From Variovorax sp. 54 (GTDB lineage Bacteria; Pseudomonadota; Gammaproteobacteria; Burkholderiales; Burkholderiaceae_C), in the NCBI RefSeq assembly GCF_002754375.1, contig NZ_PEFF01000001.1:3306501-3370500 (forward strand): a stretch of DNA of 64,000 bases, given 5' to 3'. The notes under the pieces were generated by a model that was given only the letters and a program-made list of their open reading frames with translations, did no database searches and was not told the DNA's origin. Below are positions 8,551 through 17,465 of this stretch, piece by piece (within the stretch, counting starts at the first letter, position 1; each line of letters begins with the position of its first letter). A program made the translations under genes and the position numbers.

Positions 8551-9834
8551 TTAGTTCTTTGTTTTGCCCAGCAGGGCGTAGAGGATGATGGCGCCGAAAG
8601 TGGCGGTTCCGATGCCGCCGAGGGCGAAGTCGCCGAACTTCAGCGTGAAGTCGCCGGTGCCGATGATCAGCGTGATCGCGGCCACGATCAGGTTCTTGTT
8701 CTGCGAGAAGTCGACCTTGTTGTCGACCCAGATCTTGGCGCCGGCAATGGCGATCAGGCCGAACACCACGATGCTCACGCCGCCCATCACCGGCAGCGGA
8801 ATCGCCTGGATCAGCGCGCCGAACTTGGGGCTGAAGCCCAGCACCAGCGCAATCAGCGCCGCCACCACGAACACCGCCGTCGAGTAGATGCGCGTGGCCG
8901 CCATCACGCCGATGTTCTCGGCGTAGGTGGTCACGCCCGTGCCGCCCGCGGAACCGCTGATGACCGTGGCAATGCCGTCGCCGATGAAGGCGCGGCCCAT
9001 GTACGGGTCGAGGTTGCGGCCCGTCATGGCCGTCACCGCCTTCAGGTGGCCGAGGTTTTCCGCCACCAGGATGATCGCCACAGGCGCAATCAGCAGCATC
9101 GCGTTGGCCGTGAACACCGGCGCCGTGAAGGTCGGCAGGCCGACCCAGGCCGCATTGGCGATGCCGCTCAGGTCGACCGGTTTGCCCAGGCCCATGCCGT
9201 TGGTGAGCGCCGCGTAGACCAGCGTCGCCAGGATCAGGCCGATGAGGATCAACAGGCGCTGCACCATGCCGCGCGTGAACACCGCCACCAGGCCCACGCA
9301 CAGGAAGGTCACGGCCTGCATCCACGAATCGAAGTTGGTGGGCGCCATGTCCTTGATGGGAATGCGGGCCAGGTTCAGCCCGATGACCGCCACCACGGCG
9401 CCCGTGACCACGGGCGGCATGAAGCGCTCGATCCAGCCCGTGCCCACGGCCTGCACGATGGCCCCGATCAGGATGTACACCACCCCGCAGGCCACGATGC
9501 CGCCCAGCGCCACCGCGATGTTGGCGTTGGGCCCCTTGCCCGCATAGCCGCTGGCCGCGATCACCACGCCGATGAAGGCGAAGCTCGAGCCCAGGTAGCT
9601 GGGAACCTTGCCGCCGGTCACGAAGTAGAAGATGAGCGTGCCGATGCCGCTCATCAGGATCGCGATGTTGGGGTTGAAGCCCATCAGGATCGGCGCCAGC
9701 ACCGTGGCGCCGAACATGGCGATCACGTGCTGGATGCCCATCGCGCCGGTCTGCAGCCAGGGCAGCCGCTCGTCGGGCGCGATGACCGCGCCATTGGCCA
9801 GTGTGGACACCGGCTTTTCAGTCCAGTTGAACAT
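8551..9834 (-). CDS. uraA: NCS2-family uracil/xanthine permease
   Basis: A 427-residue inner-membrane nucleobase:proton symporter of the NCS2 (UraA/XanP) family with about 14 hydrophobic segments. Hallmarks are the QHVIAMFGATVLAPILMG start of the transport core and the AENIGVMAATRIYS segment that holds the family's proton/substrate glutamate. I placed the start at MFNWTEKPVS because GAGGAGA lies just before it. The longer frame upstream runs through the 5' leader and its hairpin. Uracil is the likeliest substrate, but xanthine cannot be excluded. It is transcribed alone. Confidence 0.9.
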   Translation of the reverse strand: MFNWTEKPVSTLANGAVIAPDERLPWLQTGAMGIQHVIAMFGATVLAPILMGFNPNIAILMSGIGTLIFYFVTGGKVPSYLGSSFAFIGVVIAASGYAGKGPNANIAVALGGIVACGVVYILIGAIVQAVGTGWIERFMPPVVTGAVVAVIGLNLARIPIKDMAPTNFDSWMQAVTFLCVGLVAVFTRGMVQRLLILIGLILATLVYAALTNGMGLGKPVDLSGIANAAWVGLPTFTAPVFTANAMLLIAPVAIILVAENLGHLKAVTAMTGRNLDPYMGRAFIGDGIATVISGSAGGTGVTTYAENIGVMAATRIYSTAVFVVAALIALVLGFSPKFGALIQAIPLPVMGGVSIVVFGLIAIAGAKIWVDNKVDFSQNKNLIVAAITLIIGTGDFTLKFGDFALGGIGTATFGAIILYALLGKTKN

Positions 9835-9907
9835 GTGTTTTCTTCTCCTCGGTTGGTGTGTGTGGGGGGTCGACGCGCTCCCTGGGGCGAGATTGTGGTC
9901 GATCCAC

Positions 9908-9924
9908 CCCGTGCTGAACACGGG
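9908..9924 (-). promoter_or_regulatory. Hairpin in the uraA 5' leader
   Basis: A 6-bp inverted repeat (CCCGTG, 5-base loop, CACGGG), about 74 bases upstream of the permease start. It could form in the leader RNA. There is no U-run and no recognisable riboswitch core, so a regulatory role is only a possibility. Confidence 0.3.
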
Positions 9925-9972
9925 TTCCACCCGCAAGAGGCGTACCAGCGGGAGAAAGAAAACGAGGAGAAG

Positions 9973-9993
9973 AAAAGCGCCCGAAGGGGGCGC
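9973..9993 (-). terminator. Terminator of the thioesterase gene
   Basis: On the minus strand a GCGCCC/GGGCGC hairpin with a 5-base loop is followed by TTTTCTTC. It lies 7 bases after the thioesterase stop at 10000, so it is a textbook intrinsic terminator that also insulates the uraA promoter. Confidence 0.85.
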
Positions 9994-9999
9994 CCGCGC

Positions 10000-10422
10000 T
10001 CAGCGCGGCTGCAGCACCGCCATGGTGATGCGCGAGACGCAGGTCAGCTCGCCCGCCTCGTTCGTCAGGTCGATCTGCCAGACCTGCGTGGTGCGCCCGC
10101 GGTGCACCGGGCGCGCCGTGCCGATGACCCAGCCGCTGGTGGCCGAGCGGATGTGGTTGGCGTTGATGTCCAGGCCCACGGCGCGGTCGCCCTCGGGGGC
10201 CGAGTAGTGCGCGCCGCAGGAGCCCAGCGTCTCGGCCAGCACCACCGACACGCCGCCGTGCAGGATGCCGTAGGGCTGGCGGGTGCGCTCGTCCACCGGC
10301 ACGCGGGCGCGGATGAAGTCGTCGCCCACCTCCAGGAATTCGATGCCCAGGGCGGCCACGGCCGTGCCCACGTGGTTGGCGGTCAGCGATTCGACCGAGA
10401 TGTCTTTCTTCCAGATACGCAT
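10000..10422 (-). CDS. Hotdog-fold acyl-CoA thioesterase (PaaI/YdiI type)
   Basis: A 140-residue single hotdog domain of the PaaI/YdiI/MenI group. The signature is YGILHGGVSVVLAETLGS (about residues 50-67), where His-Gly-Gly and the Glu form the active site, then VGLDINANHIR. Members hydrolyse aromatic or 1,4-dihydroxy-2-naphthoyl CoA esters, and many serve as housekeeping or phenylacetate-pathway thioesterases. It is divergent from the AsmA-like gene and has its own terminator. The substrate cannot be read from sequence. Confidence 0.85.
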   Translation of the reverse strand: MRIWKKDISVESLTANHVGTAVAALGIEFLEVGDDFIRARVPVDERTRQPYGILHGGVSVVLAETLGSCGAHYSAPEGDRAVGLDINANHIRSATSGWVIGTARPVHRGRTTQVWQIDLTNEAGELTCVSRITMAVLQPR

Positions 10423-10510
10423 GCGGGAGTCTCCGAGATACAGGGGTGCGAGGGCACTATAGCGACGACGGCTGACAACCGCAGTCGCCTTTGCGTGCTA
10501 CCTTGGCCCG

Positions 10511-11848
10511 ATGACCTTTTCTCCGGTGCGGCGGTGGCTCCTGGGCTCGGCGGCGGTGCTGCTGCTGGGCATCGGCGCGCTGGTGGCGTTCGTGAGCTCG
10601 CGGCTGCCGAGCGACGACGAGGTGGCGGCCCGGATCTCCGAGGCCTTCGCGCAGCGCTTCGGCGTCGGCCTGAAGGTCGGCGGCGCCCACTGGGCCTTGC
10701 TGCCCACCCCCGTGCTCGTGCTCTCGGACATCGCCACCGACCAGCCGCGCCCCGTCACCCTGCGCCGCGTCACGGTGCAGCTGCAGCTCTCGCAGCTGCT
10801 GCACCGCGTGATTGCCGTGGACGCACTCGAGATCGAAAGCCTCGTGCTGCCGCGCGAATCGGTGCGCGCCTTCCGCGGCAAGGGCCCCAAGCCGCAGGAG
10901 GGCGGCGACCTCGTCGCGCTGCCCGCGCCCTGGACGCTGGCGCCCGTCCCGCTGGAACGGCTGCGCTGGCGCGACGTGGTCTGGATCGACCGGCGCGACA
11001 TCGCGCTCGCCTACGACGGCGAGATCGCCTTCGACGCACAGTGGCGTCCGCGCCAGGCCCGCGTGGAGCGCGCGGGCGTGACGCCACTCGCCCGCCTGCG
11101 CCTGGACCGCGAGGCCGGCCAGGACCGCTGGCGCACCCGCATCGACGTGGGGGGCGGCACGTGGAACGGTGTCTCGCGTTTCGAGACGCTGCCCGGCGGC
11201 GCGCTGCGCCTGTCGGCCGAACTCGACCCGCACCAGATCGACATCGAGGGGCTGGTGCAGGCCTTCGGCCGGCGCACCTCGGTGGCCGGCAAGGTCAGCG
11301 GGCATTCCACGCTCATGGCCGAAGCCGGCAAGGCGCAGGACCTGGGCGCGCTGATGCGCAGCCTGCACACCCGCACCACCTTTTCGGTGCAACCCGCCAC
11401 GCTCACCAAGCTGGACATCGCCAAGGCCGTGACCACCGCCGGCATCAGCCGCGGCGGCACCACGCCGCTGGACGAACTCACGGGCACGCTGGACACGCAG
11501 GGCACCGAAGACGGCATCGTGATGCGCTACACGAACCTCAAGGCGCGCTCGGGCGTGCTCACGGCCAGCGGCAACCTGCGGCTGCTCAACCGCCAGATGT
11601 CGGGCGAGATCGCGGTGGACCTCGTCGATGGCGTCGTCGGCGTGCCGCTCAAGATCGGCGGCAGCGTGGCCGAGCCCGAGGTGTCGATGACCGGCGGCGC
11701 GCTCGCGGGCGCGGCAGTCGGCAGCGCGGTGCTGCCGGGCGTGGGCACGGCCATCGGGGCGCGTGTGGGGCAGCAGGTCGAGAAGCTGTTCGGCGGGGAC
11801 AAGAAGAAGCCGGTGCCCGCCAAGTCCGCGCCGAAGTCCAAGCCCTAG
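10511..11848 (+). CDS. AsmA-family membrane-anchored protein
   Basis: A 445-residue protein with one N-terminal membrane anchor (LLGSAAVLLLGIGALVAF, about residues 11-28), followed by a large periplasmic beta-rich region. LPSDDEVAARISEAFAQRFG and GLKVGGAHWALLPTPVLVL match the AsmA N-terminal repeat, and GNLRLLNRQMSGEIAVDLVDG matches the C-terminal AsmA region. It ends in a Gly/Ala segment and a Lys-rich tail (KKKPVPAKSAPKSKP). AsmA-like proteins work in outer-membrane lipid homeostasis. Its stop codon overlaps that of the convergent transporter gene through a shared CTAG. Confidence 0.8.
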   Translation: MTFSPVRRWLLGSAAVLLLGIGALVAFVSSRLPSDDEVAARISEAFAQRFGVGLKVGGAHWALLPTPVLVLSDIATDQPRPVTLRRVTVQLQLSQLLHRVIAVDALEIESLVLPRESVRAFRGKGPKPQEGGDLVALPAPWTLAPVPLERLRWRDVVWIDRRDIALAYDGEIAFDAQWRPRQARVERAGVTPLARLRLDREAGQDRWRTRIDVGGGTWNGVSRFETLPGGALRLSAELDPHQIDIEGLVQAFGRRTSVAGKVSGHSTLMAEAGKAQDLGALMRSLHTRTTFSVQPATLTKLDIAKAVTTAGISRGGTTPLDELTGTLDTQGTEDGIVMRYTNLKARSGVLTASGNLRLLNRQMSGEIAVDLVDGVVGVPLKIGGSVAEPEVSMTGGALAGAAVGSAVLPGVGTAIGARVGQQVEKLFGGDKKKPVPAKSAPKSKP

Positions 11849-13233
11849 GCAAACGCCTTGATCACCGCCGGCACCGTCAACACCGCCGTGTAGTACCCCA
11901 TGAACTGCACGCCCGTGTTGAACCCGATCGCACGCGACAGCAGCCCGCCCAACAGGCCCATCGTCAGGATCACCAGCAGCCCGAGCAGCTGTCCTTCCCA
12001 CACGCTGATCACCACGATCAACCCGACGAAGGTCGCGATGATGGCTTCGTGGCTCACCTTGCGCGACACGAACAGCGCCGCGCGGCGCGCGAAGTTCATC
12101 GTGAACGGGTAGGCCACCAACGCAGCGAGCACCACCGCCAGCATGCCGTAGCCGAGGAACTCCCAGTGGTTCAGCAGGTTGTGCAGGTTGTGGGTCTGCC
12201 CGGTTGCCGAATCGATGGTGAAGACCGGCGGTGCATTGAAGAGCGGCGCGGCCGGGCCCGCAGCCACGGGGCTCAGCGGCAGCCCAATGGCGATCAGTGG
12301 AATCAATGCTTCGGCGATGTAGGTGGCCTCGGTCACGCCGTTGCGCGCGGCCAGCGTGGTCGTGAGCCGGTGGTACGCGTGCTTGATGCGCGAGCCGACC
12401 AGCTCGCCCAGCACCACCGTCATCGCGACCGGGCTGAACACGAAGGTGGCGCTGGAGATCGCGGCGGTGGCAACGGTCCACTTCACCTGCGCGCGGTCGA
12501 GCACCTTGAACGGGTTCGGGAAGTAGCCCGTCCAGCCCTTCACGTCCGGCGCGAGCGAGAAGGTGCGGACCTTGTCGCGCTTCATGCGCGCACGCGCGGC
12601 GGGCGAGATCACCGAGAACAAGTCGGCCACCAGCGGCCCGATCGCAATGCCCAGGAAGTAGCTGATGCTGAGCTTCACGCCGTACTTGCCCGTGAGCGCC
12701 TGCAGCGCCACGATCACCATCACGAAGGGCACCAGCGTGGCGACCGAGGCCCAGCGCCCGCTCGAGAAGTAGGCAATGGCCACGGCCGCCACCACGAAGA
12801 TCCACGGCGCCGCCTTGGTGATGGCCGCGCCGTAGGGCGCGAGCAGCACCGCGAAAAGCACGGCCAGCGGCACCGCGAGAAAGGCCGCGATGATCGCGCC
12901 CGACACCATCTTGCGCAGCGCGATGTGCGGCACGCCCAGGTTGCGCAGCACGTTGGCGTCCTGCAGCAGCGGCGTGGCCATGGTGTCGCCCGGAATGCCG
13001 AGCAGCGCGGTCGGCACCGCATGCGTCATGTGCTTGGCCACGGCCGCGGCCAGGAAGAAGGTGAACACGCCTTCGGGCGGCACGCCGAGCAGCACCACCA
13101 GCAGCGTGAGCGGCGCGAGCGTGGTGGTTTCGTCGGTGCCCGACACGAGGCCGATGGCCGCGAACACGATGGCGCCCACGAGGCCCATGCCGGTGGCGAC
13201 GAGGATCTGGTTGAACAGGGCGGCGTCGATCAC
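11845..13233 (-). CDS. TctA-family tripartite transporter large permease
   Basis: A 462-residue polytopic protein of the TctA family, the large subunit of tripartite tricarboxylate-type carboxylate transporters. The family's conserved PTALLGIPGDTMATP segment is at about residue 75, and many hydrophobic helices follow. The stop-start overlap with the TctB-like gene (ATGA, 13230-13233) makes the two a translationally coupled pair. No TctC substrate-binding gene is present in the window. Lying downstream of degradative HMG-CoA reductase, its likeliest cargo is mevalonate or a similar C6 hydroxy acid, which is inference from context. Confidence 0.82.
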   Translation of the reverse strand: MIDAALFNQILVATGMGLVGAIVFAAIGLVSGTDETTTLAPLTLLVVLLGVPPEGVFTFFLAAAVAKHMTHAVPTALLGIPGDTMATPLLQDANVLRNLGVPHIALRKMVSGAIIAAFLAVPLAVLFAVLLAPYGAAITKAAPWIFVVAAVAIAYFSSGRWASVATLVPFVMVIVALQALTGKYGVKLSISYFLGIAIGPLVADLFSVISPAARARMKRDKVRTFSLAPDVKGWTGYFPNPFKVLDRAQVKWTVATAAISSATFVFSPVAMTVVLGELVGSRIKHAYHRLTTTLAARNGVTEATYIAEALIPLIAIGLPLSPVAAGPAAPLFNAPPVFTIDSATGQTHNLHNLLNHWEFLGYGMLAVVLAALVAYPFTMNFARRAALFVSRKVSHEAIIATFVGLIVVISVWEGQLLGLLVILTMGLLGGLLSRAIGFNTGVQFMGYYTAVLTVPAVIKAFA

Positions 13234-13682
13234 GAGGCGGCTCCTTCGACAGTGCGAGCGCGGGGCTTGTACGAGGCGAACAGGTCGTAGATTTCCAGCT
13301 CCTTCATCTCGCGCACCACCGACGGCGGCAGGTCGTCCACCGAGCCCAGGTCGCCGTGCTCGCCGGCCAGTTCGGCCAGCACTTCTTCGCGCCAGCGCGG
13401 ATCGGGGTCGGTGCCCTCGACCACCTCGCGCTTCGGCGCGAAGAGCTTGGCGCAGATCAGCCCCGAGACGACGCAGCCGCCGAGGCCTGCGAGCATCGCG
13501 TAGGCGCGCGCCAGTTCAGGCGTACTCACGACGCTCGCGAGCACGCGGCTCGCGACGAGGTAGCCCGTGAGGCTCACCGCGACGCCGATCACGATCGACC
13601 ACGCGAGGTGACCCAGGTCGGCCGTGTCGCCCCATATCTCCACCAGCCGCCAGCGGGCGGGCGTTGCACTGTCTGCGTTCAT
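13230..13682 (-). CDS. TctB-like small membrane subunit
   Basis: A 150-residue protein with two hydrophobic segments (LAWSIVIGVAVSLTGYLVAS and AMLAGLGGCVVSGLICAKL, about residues 25-85) and a hydrophilic, acidic C-terminal tail. Classic TctB proteins have four helices, so this is a reduced or divergent version. It is assigned mainly from its position directly upstream of, and overlapping, the TctA gene. The C-terminal tail may be cytoplasmic. It lies 93 bases after the HMG-CoA reductase gene. Confidence 0.55.
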   Translation of the reverse strand: MNADSATPARWRLVEIWGDTADLGHLAWSIVIGVAVSLTGYLVASRVLASVVSTPELARAYAMLAGLGGCVVSGLICAKLFAPKREVVEGTDPDPRWREEVLAELAGEHGDLGSVDDLPPSVVREMKELEIYDLFASYKPRARTVEGAAS

Positions 13683-13755
13683 TCGAGTTGTCTCCGTCTG
13701 AGGTTGTGTGACAGCCGCGTGCGCAGCCGCCGCGGTGTCGGCCGCGGACCGTGGT

Positions 13756-13770
13756 GCGGGATGTTCCCGC
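13756..13770 (-). promoter_or_regulatory. Hairpin between mvaA and the transporter pair
   Basis: A 6-bp inverted repeat with a 3-base loop (GCGGGA TGT TCCCGC), beginning 6 bases after the mvaA stop. It has no U-run. It could lower read-through into the transporter genes or stabilise the mvaA mRNA. Confidence 0.35.
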
Positions 13771-13775
13771 GTTGC

Positions 13776-15062
13776 TTACTTTTTGCGCAGTGCGTCGAGC
13801 AGGGCCACGGCGCGGTCGGTGCGCACGTCGTGCTCCGCCGCCATCTGCTTGGCGATGTGATCGATCTCGTCGCCGGTCGCCCCTGCGACGAGCGCGATGT
13901 TGCGGGCGTGCAGCGCCATATGGCCGCGCTGGATGCCTTCGGTGGCAAGTGCGCGCAAGGCGCCGAGGTTCTGCGCGAGGCCCACGGCCACGGCGACCTC
14001 GCCGAGTTCCTGTGCCGACTTCACGTCGAGGATCTTCAGTGCGAGCCGCGCGAGCGGGTGCGTCTTCGTGGCGCCGCCGACGAGGCCCACGGGCATCGGC
14101 ATCTCGATGGTGCCGACCAGCGCGCCCGTCGTGTCTTTCTCCCACGTGGTGAGCGATGTGTAGCGCCCGCTGCGGCAGGCATACGCATGCGCGCCGGCTT
14201 CGACCGCGCGCCAGTCGTTGCCGGTCGCGACGATCACCGGGTCGATGCCGTTCATGATCCCCTTGTTGTGCGTCGCCGCGCGGTAGGGGTCGATGGCCGC
14301 GAAGGTGTAGGCGTCGATCACGCCCTCGACCACTTCTTCGCCGCTGCGCTCGCGCGTGGCCAGCACAGAGGGTGCGAGCCGCACGCGCGCACGCGCCAGC
14401 CGCAGGTCCGCCAGGTTCGACAGGATGCGAAGGCGCACCGTGCCGCCTGTGAGCTTCTCGACCAGCGGCGACACCGCCTCGGCCATGGTGTTGACGGTGT
14501 TCGCGCCCATCGCGTCGCGCACGTCGACGATGAGGTGCATCACCACCATCGCGCCGCGCGGCGTGTCGCCGAACACATGCACTTCGATGTCGCGGCAGCC
14601 GCCGCCCAGGCCGATCAGCACCTTGTCGCGGCTGTTCGCCACGGCCAGGATTTCGTCGCGCGCACGCAGCAACGCGAGCCGCGCGCCGTACGGGTCGGTG
14701 ATGCCGATCACCTGCACCTGGGCACGCATCAGCGGCCCGGTGCTCGAGGCCTCGAAGCCGCCGCCTTCGCGCGCCAGCTTGGCCATGAACGAGGCGGCGG
14801 CGACCACCGAGGGCTCTTCGACCGCCATCGGCACGAGGTAGTCGCGTCCGTTCACGGTGAAGTTGCCGGCCACGCCCAGCGGCAGCTCGAAGGTGCCGAT
14901 CACGTTCTCGACCATGCCGTTGGCGCGCTCCACGCTCAGCGCGCCGGGCTGCGCGAGCAGCGCCACCTCGTCGTCGGTGAGCGAGGCGGCCTGTGCGATG
15001 TGGGCCAGGCGTTGGGCGGGCGTGAGTGCGCGGAAATTGGGAATGCGGGAATCGGCGGCCAT
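13776..15062 (-). CDS. mvaA: Class II (degradative) HMG-CoA reductase
   Basis: A 428-residue enzyme, the same length as Pseudomonas mevalonii MvaA. It catalyses mevalonate + CoA + 2 NAD+ <-> HMG-CoA + 2 NADH, in the catabolic direction in bacteria that grow on mevalonate. All four catalytic residues are visible: Glu83 (VEEPS), Lys in [11 protein letters not shown], Asp in ATGNDWRA and His in LHARN. The segments [10 protein letters not shown] and [18 protein letters not shown] are diagnostic of the family. The P. mevalonii partner, HMG-CoA lyase, is not adjacent. The gene is divergent from a MocR regulator and precedes a tripartite-type transporter. Confidence 0.96.
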   Translation of the reverse strand: MAADSRIPNFRALTPAQRLAHIAQAASLTDDEVALLAQPGALSVERANGMVENVIGTFELPLGVAGNFTVNGRDYLVPMAVEEPSVVAAASFMAKLAREGGGFEASSTGPLMRAQVQVIGITDPYGARLALLRARDEILAVANSRDKVLIGLGGGCRDIEVHVFGDTPRGAMVVMHLIVDVRDAMGANTVNTMAEAVSPLVEKLTGGTVRLRILSNLADLRLARARVRLAPSVLATRERSGEEVVEGVIDAYTFAAIDPYRAATHNKGIMNGIDPVIVATGNDWRAVEAGAHAYACRSGRYTSLTTWEKDTTGALVGTIEMPMPVGLVGGATKTHPLARLALKILDVKSAQELGEVAVAVGLAQNLGALRALATEGIQRGHMALHARNIALVAGATGDEIDHIAKQMAAEHDVRTDRAVALLDALRKK

Positions 15063-15131
15063 CGGTGCGTGTCTCTTCGGAAGGTGAATTCGGGAGCAGG
15101 CAATTTAGGCCGGCTGTACCGCCCGCGGAAG

Positions 15132-15161
15132 GCACAGTTTGGCGGGACAGTGCGGACAGTG
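15132..15161 (+). promoter_or_regulatory. Candidate MocR operator (direct repeats)
   Basis: Between mvaA and the divergent MocR gene lie two exact copies of GGACAGTG (15145-15152, 15154-15161, 9-bp period) and a degenerate GCACAGTT (15132-15139). MocR regulators commonly bind short direct repeats in the shared promoter region, so these are the natural operator candidates. Confidence 0.5.
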
Positions 15162-15199
15162 GTGCGCCAGCGCGGCCCGCTGTGTCACAGTCGAAGCCC

Positions 15200-16594
15200 A
15201 TGACCACGATCGCCGATTCGCTCGCCGACACCCTCGCGCGCCAGATCGCGAGCGGCGCCTACAAGGCCGGCGACAAGCTGCCGTCGTTGCGCGAACTCGC
15301 GCAACTTCACGGCTATGCCAAGAACACCGTCGTGGCCGCCTTCGAGCTGCTGGTGTCGCGCGGCCTCGTCGAGCCGCGACGCGGTTCGGGCTACTACGTG
15401 CTTGCGCAGGCCACGGCCACGCCCAAGCCGGCGGAGGAAGACGCCGGCAGTCTCGGCCGCGCGATGGACATCGTGTGGCTCATGCGCGAGCAGCTCAAGA
15501 CCCAGCCCGATGCGGTCGCGGTGGGCGACGGCTTTCCGCCCGTCGAATGGCTGGCCGACGTGCGCCTGGACAAGTACCACCCGAAGGTCGTGCGCACGGG
15601 GCTCGGTGCGCTGTTCCGCTACGGCAGCCGCTTCGGCTATGCGCCATTGCGCGATCACCTCGTGCGCAAGCTGGCCGACTTCGGCATCGGCGCCGAGCCG
15701 CGCCAGATCGTGCTCACGCACGGCGCCAACGAGGCGATGGACATCGTCATCCGCTACTTCGTGCCGCCCGGCGGCAAGGTGCTGGTCGATGACCCGGGCT
15801 ACTACCCGCTGTTCGGCAAGCTCAAGCTCGCGGGCGCGCAGATGCTGGCGGTGCCGCGCCTGGCCGACGGGCCCGACCTCGAGGTGCTCGAGCAGTTGCT
15901 CATCGCCGAGCGGCCGCGCCTGTTCTTCACGCAATCGCTCGCGCACAACCCCACGGGCTCCGACATCTCGCCGGCCAAGGCGTTCCGCGTGTTGCAGCTG
16001 GCGCAGAAGTACGACCTGCTGATCGTCGAGAACGATCCGCTGGCCGACTTCAAGCCGACCGCACTGCCACGGCTCTCGGCGCTCGATCAGCTCGAGCGCA
16101 CGATCTACATCGGCAGTTTCTCCAAGTCGTTCTCGGCTGCGCTGCGCGTGGGCTTCATCGCCTGCGGTGCCGACCTGGCGAGCGACCTCGCCGACCTGAA
16201 GGCGCTGATCCACGTGAGCAGCTCGGAGTACAGCGAGCGCACCGTCGACGTCATCCTGAGCGAGGGCCACTACCAGCGGCACCTCAAGCGGCTGCAGCAG
16301 CGGCTGGGCGAGGCCACGCGCGACGCGCTGAAACTGTTCGACACGGTGGACGCCGAGGTCTTCGCGCGCAGCCCGCAGTCGCTCTACATCTGGGCCGCGC
16401 TGCCCGGCGTGGACGACTCGCTGGCCTTCGCGAAGGAGCTGCTGCCGCGCAAGATCGTGATGGCGCCGGGGCGCATCTTCAGCGTCGACTCGACGCAGGT
16501 CTCGCGCTGGTCGCGCTTCAATGTCGGCGCCATGGCCGATCCGCGCTTTGCGAAGGCGCTGCGCACCGCGTTGCGGCGGCGATCCAGTCCTTGA
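15200..16594 (+). CDS. MocR-family regulator (GntR-aminotransferase fusion)
   Basis: A 464-residue regulator. The N-terminal GntR winged helix (about residues 8-70: [20 protein letters not shown], then [12 protein letters not shown]) is fused to an aminotransferase-fold domain that binds pyridoxal phosphate. The PLP lysine is in [15 protein letters not shown] (Lys309), with the family's [12 protein letters not shown] and AHNPTG motifs. The start is at MTTIADS, since the upstream frame would run through the candidate operator. It faces mvaA across a 137-bp gap and probably controls the mevalonate genes. MocR effectors are often amino compounds, so the inducer is open. Confidence 0.88.
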   Translation: MTTIADSLADTLARQIASGAYKAGDKLPSLRELAQLHGYAKNTVVAAFELLVSRGLVEPRRGSGYYVLAQATATPKPAEEDAGSLGRAMDIVWLMREQLKTQPDAVAVGDGFPPVEWLADVRLDKYHPKVVRTGLGALFRYGSRFGYAPLRDHLVRKLADFGIGAEPRQIVLTHGANEAMDIVIRYFVPPGGKVLVDDPGYYPLFGKLKLAGAQMLAVPRLADGPDLEVLEQLLIAERPRLFFTQSLAHNPTGSDISPAKAFRVLQLAQKYDLLIVENDPLADFKPTALPRLSALDQLERTIYIGSFSKSFSAALRVGFIACGADLASDLADLKALIHVSSSEYSERTVDVILSEGHYQRHLKRLQQRLGEATRDALKLFDTVDAEVFARSPQSLYIWAALPGVDDSLAFAKELLPRKIVMAPGRIFSVDSTQVSRWSRFNVGAMADPRFAKALRTALRRRSSP

Positions 16595-16595
16595 A

Positions 16596-17381
16596 CTAGC
16601 CCTTGAAGGTGCCGTGCCGGCCCGCGCCGCTGGCAAAGCGAGCGGCCCCGGCCTCGCCTTCGGCCGCAACGATCGGCACGCCCTGCGCGCCTTCGCGGCG
16701 CAGTGCGTCGGCCAGCGGCAGGTCCCACTGTTCGAAGGCGGAGCGGCGGTCGGCCAGCATGCATTGCTGCGGGAAGGCGGCGATCTGCCGCGCCAACTCT
16801 TGCGCTGCGGCGAGCGCATCGCCCGGCGGTGTGGTGCGATTCACGAGGCCCATCGCCAGCGCCTCGGCCGCGCCGACGGGGCGGCCCGTGAGGATCAGGT
16901 CGAGCGCGCGCCCCATGCCGATGAGGCGCGGCAGCCGCACGGTGCCGCCGTCGATCAGCGGCACGCCCCAGCGGCGGCAGAACACGCCGAACACCGCGTC
17001 GTCGTCGGCCACGCGCAGGTCGGCCAGCAACGCCAGCTCGAGTCCGCCCGCGACCGCGTAGCCGTTCACCGCTGCAATCAGCGGCTTGGACAGCGCCATG
17101 CGCGTCGGGCCCATCGGGCCGGCGCCGCCGCCCTCGGGGTCGAGCTCGTTGCGGCGCGCGGGATCGCCGACCGCGCCCAGGTCGGCACCCGCGCAGAAAT
17201 GGCCGCCCGCGCCCGTCAGCACGGCCACGCGCAGCGCGTCGTCGGCCTCGAAGTGCTCGAAGGCTGCGCGCAATGCCGCAGCGACCACACCGTCCACGGC
17301 GTTGCGTTTGTCGGGCCGGTTCAGCGTGAGCGTGCAGACGGGGCCGTCCACGTCGAAGGTCACGCAGGGCGGGGTGGTCAT
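16596..17381 (-). CDS. Crotonase-family protein (enoyl-CoA hydratase-like)
   Basis: A 261-residue crotonase. The oxyanion-hole segments are present ([12 protein letters not shown], about residue 61, and [15 protein letters not shown], about residue 108). The first hydratase glutamate (GGLELA) is kept. The second, usually in QPEI, is replaced: the local sequence is [14 protein letters not shown], with Cys at that place. It may therefore not be an ordinary hydratase but an isomerase, hydrolase or lyase. It is the last gene of a five-gene leftward operon with the CoA ligase, so its substrate is probably the CoA thioester made there. Confidence 0.8.
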   Translation of the reverse strand: MTTPPCVTFDVDGPVCTLTLNRPDKRNAVDGVVAAALRAAFEHFEADDALRVAVLTGAGGHFCAGADLGAVGDPARRNELDPEGGGAGPMGPTRMALSKPLIAAVNGYAVAGGLELALLADLRVADDDAVFGVFCRRWGVPLIDGGTVRLPRLIGMGRALDLILTGRPVGAAEALAMGLVNRTTPPGDALAAAQELARQIAAFPQQCMLADRRSAFEQWDLPLADALRREGAQGVPIVAAEGEAGAARFASGAGRHGTFKG

Positions 17382-17465
17382 GAGCTGGGTTCTCCGGGAA
17401 GCTGAGGTGGCGGGGCGATCCGGCCATCGTAGAAAACATTCCCGGGTTCTCCAACCCCACCGCGC

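Noticed and set aside
8449..13290. A 1613-codon open frame on the plus strand across uraA, the thioesterase and the transporter genes
   Set aside because: It runs antisense to uraA and other well-supported genes, has no recognisable domain and reflects the high GC content, which makes long antisense frames common.
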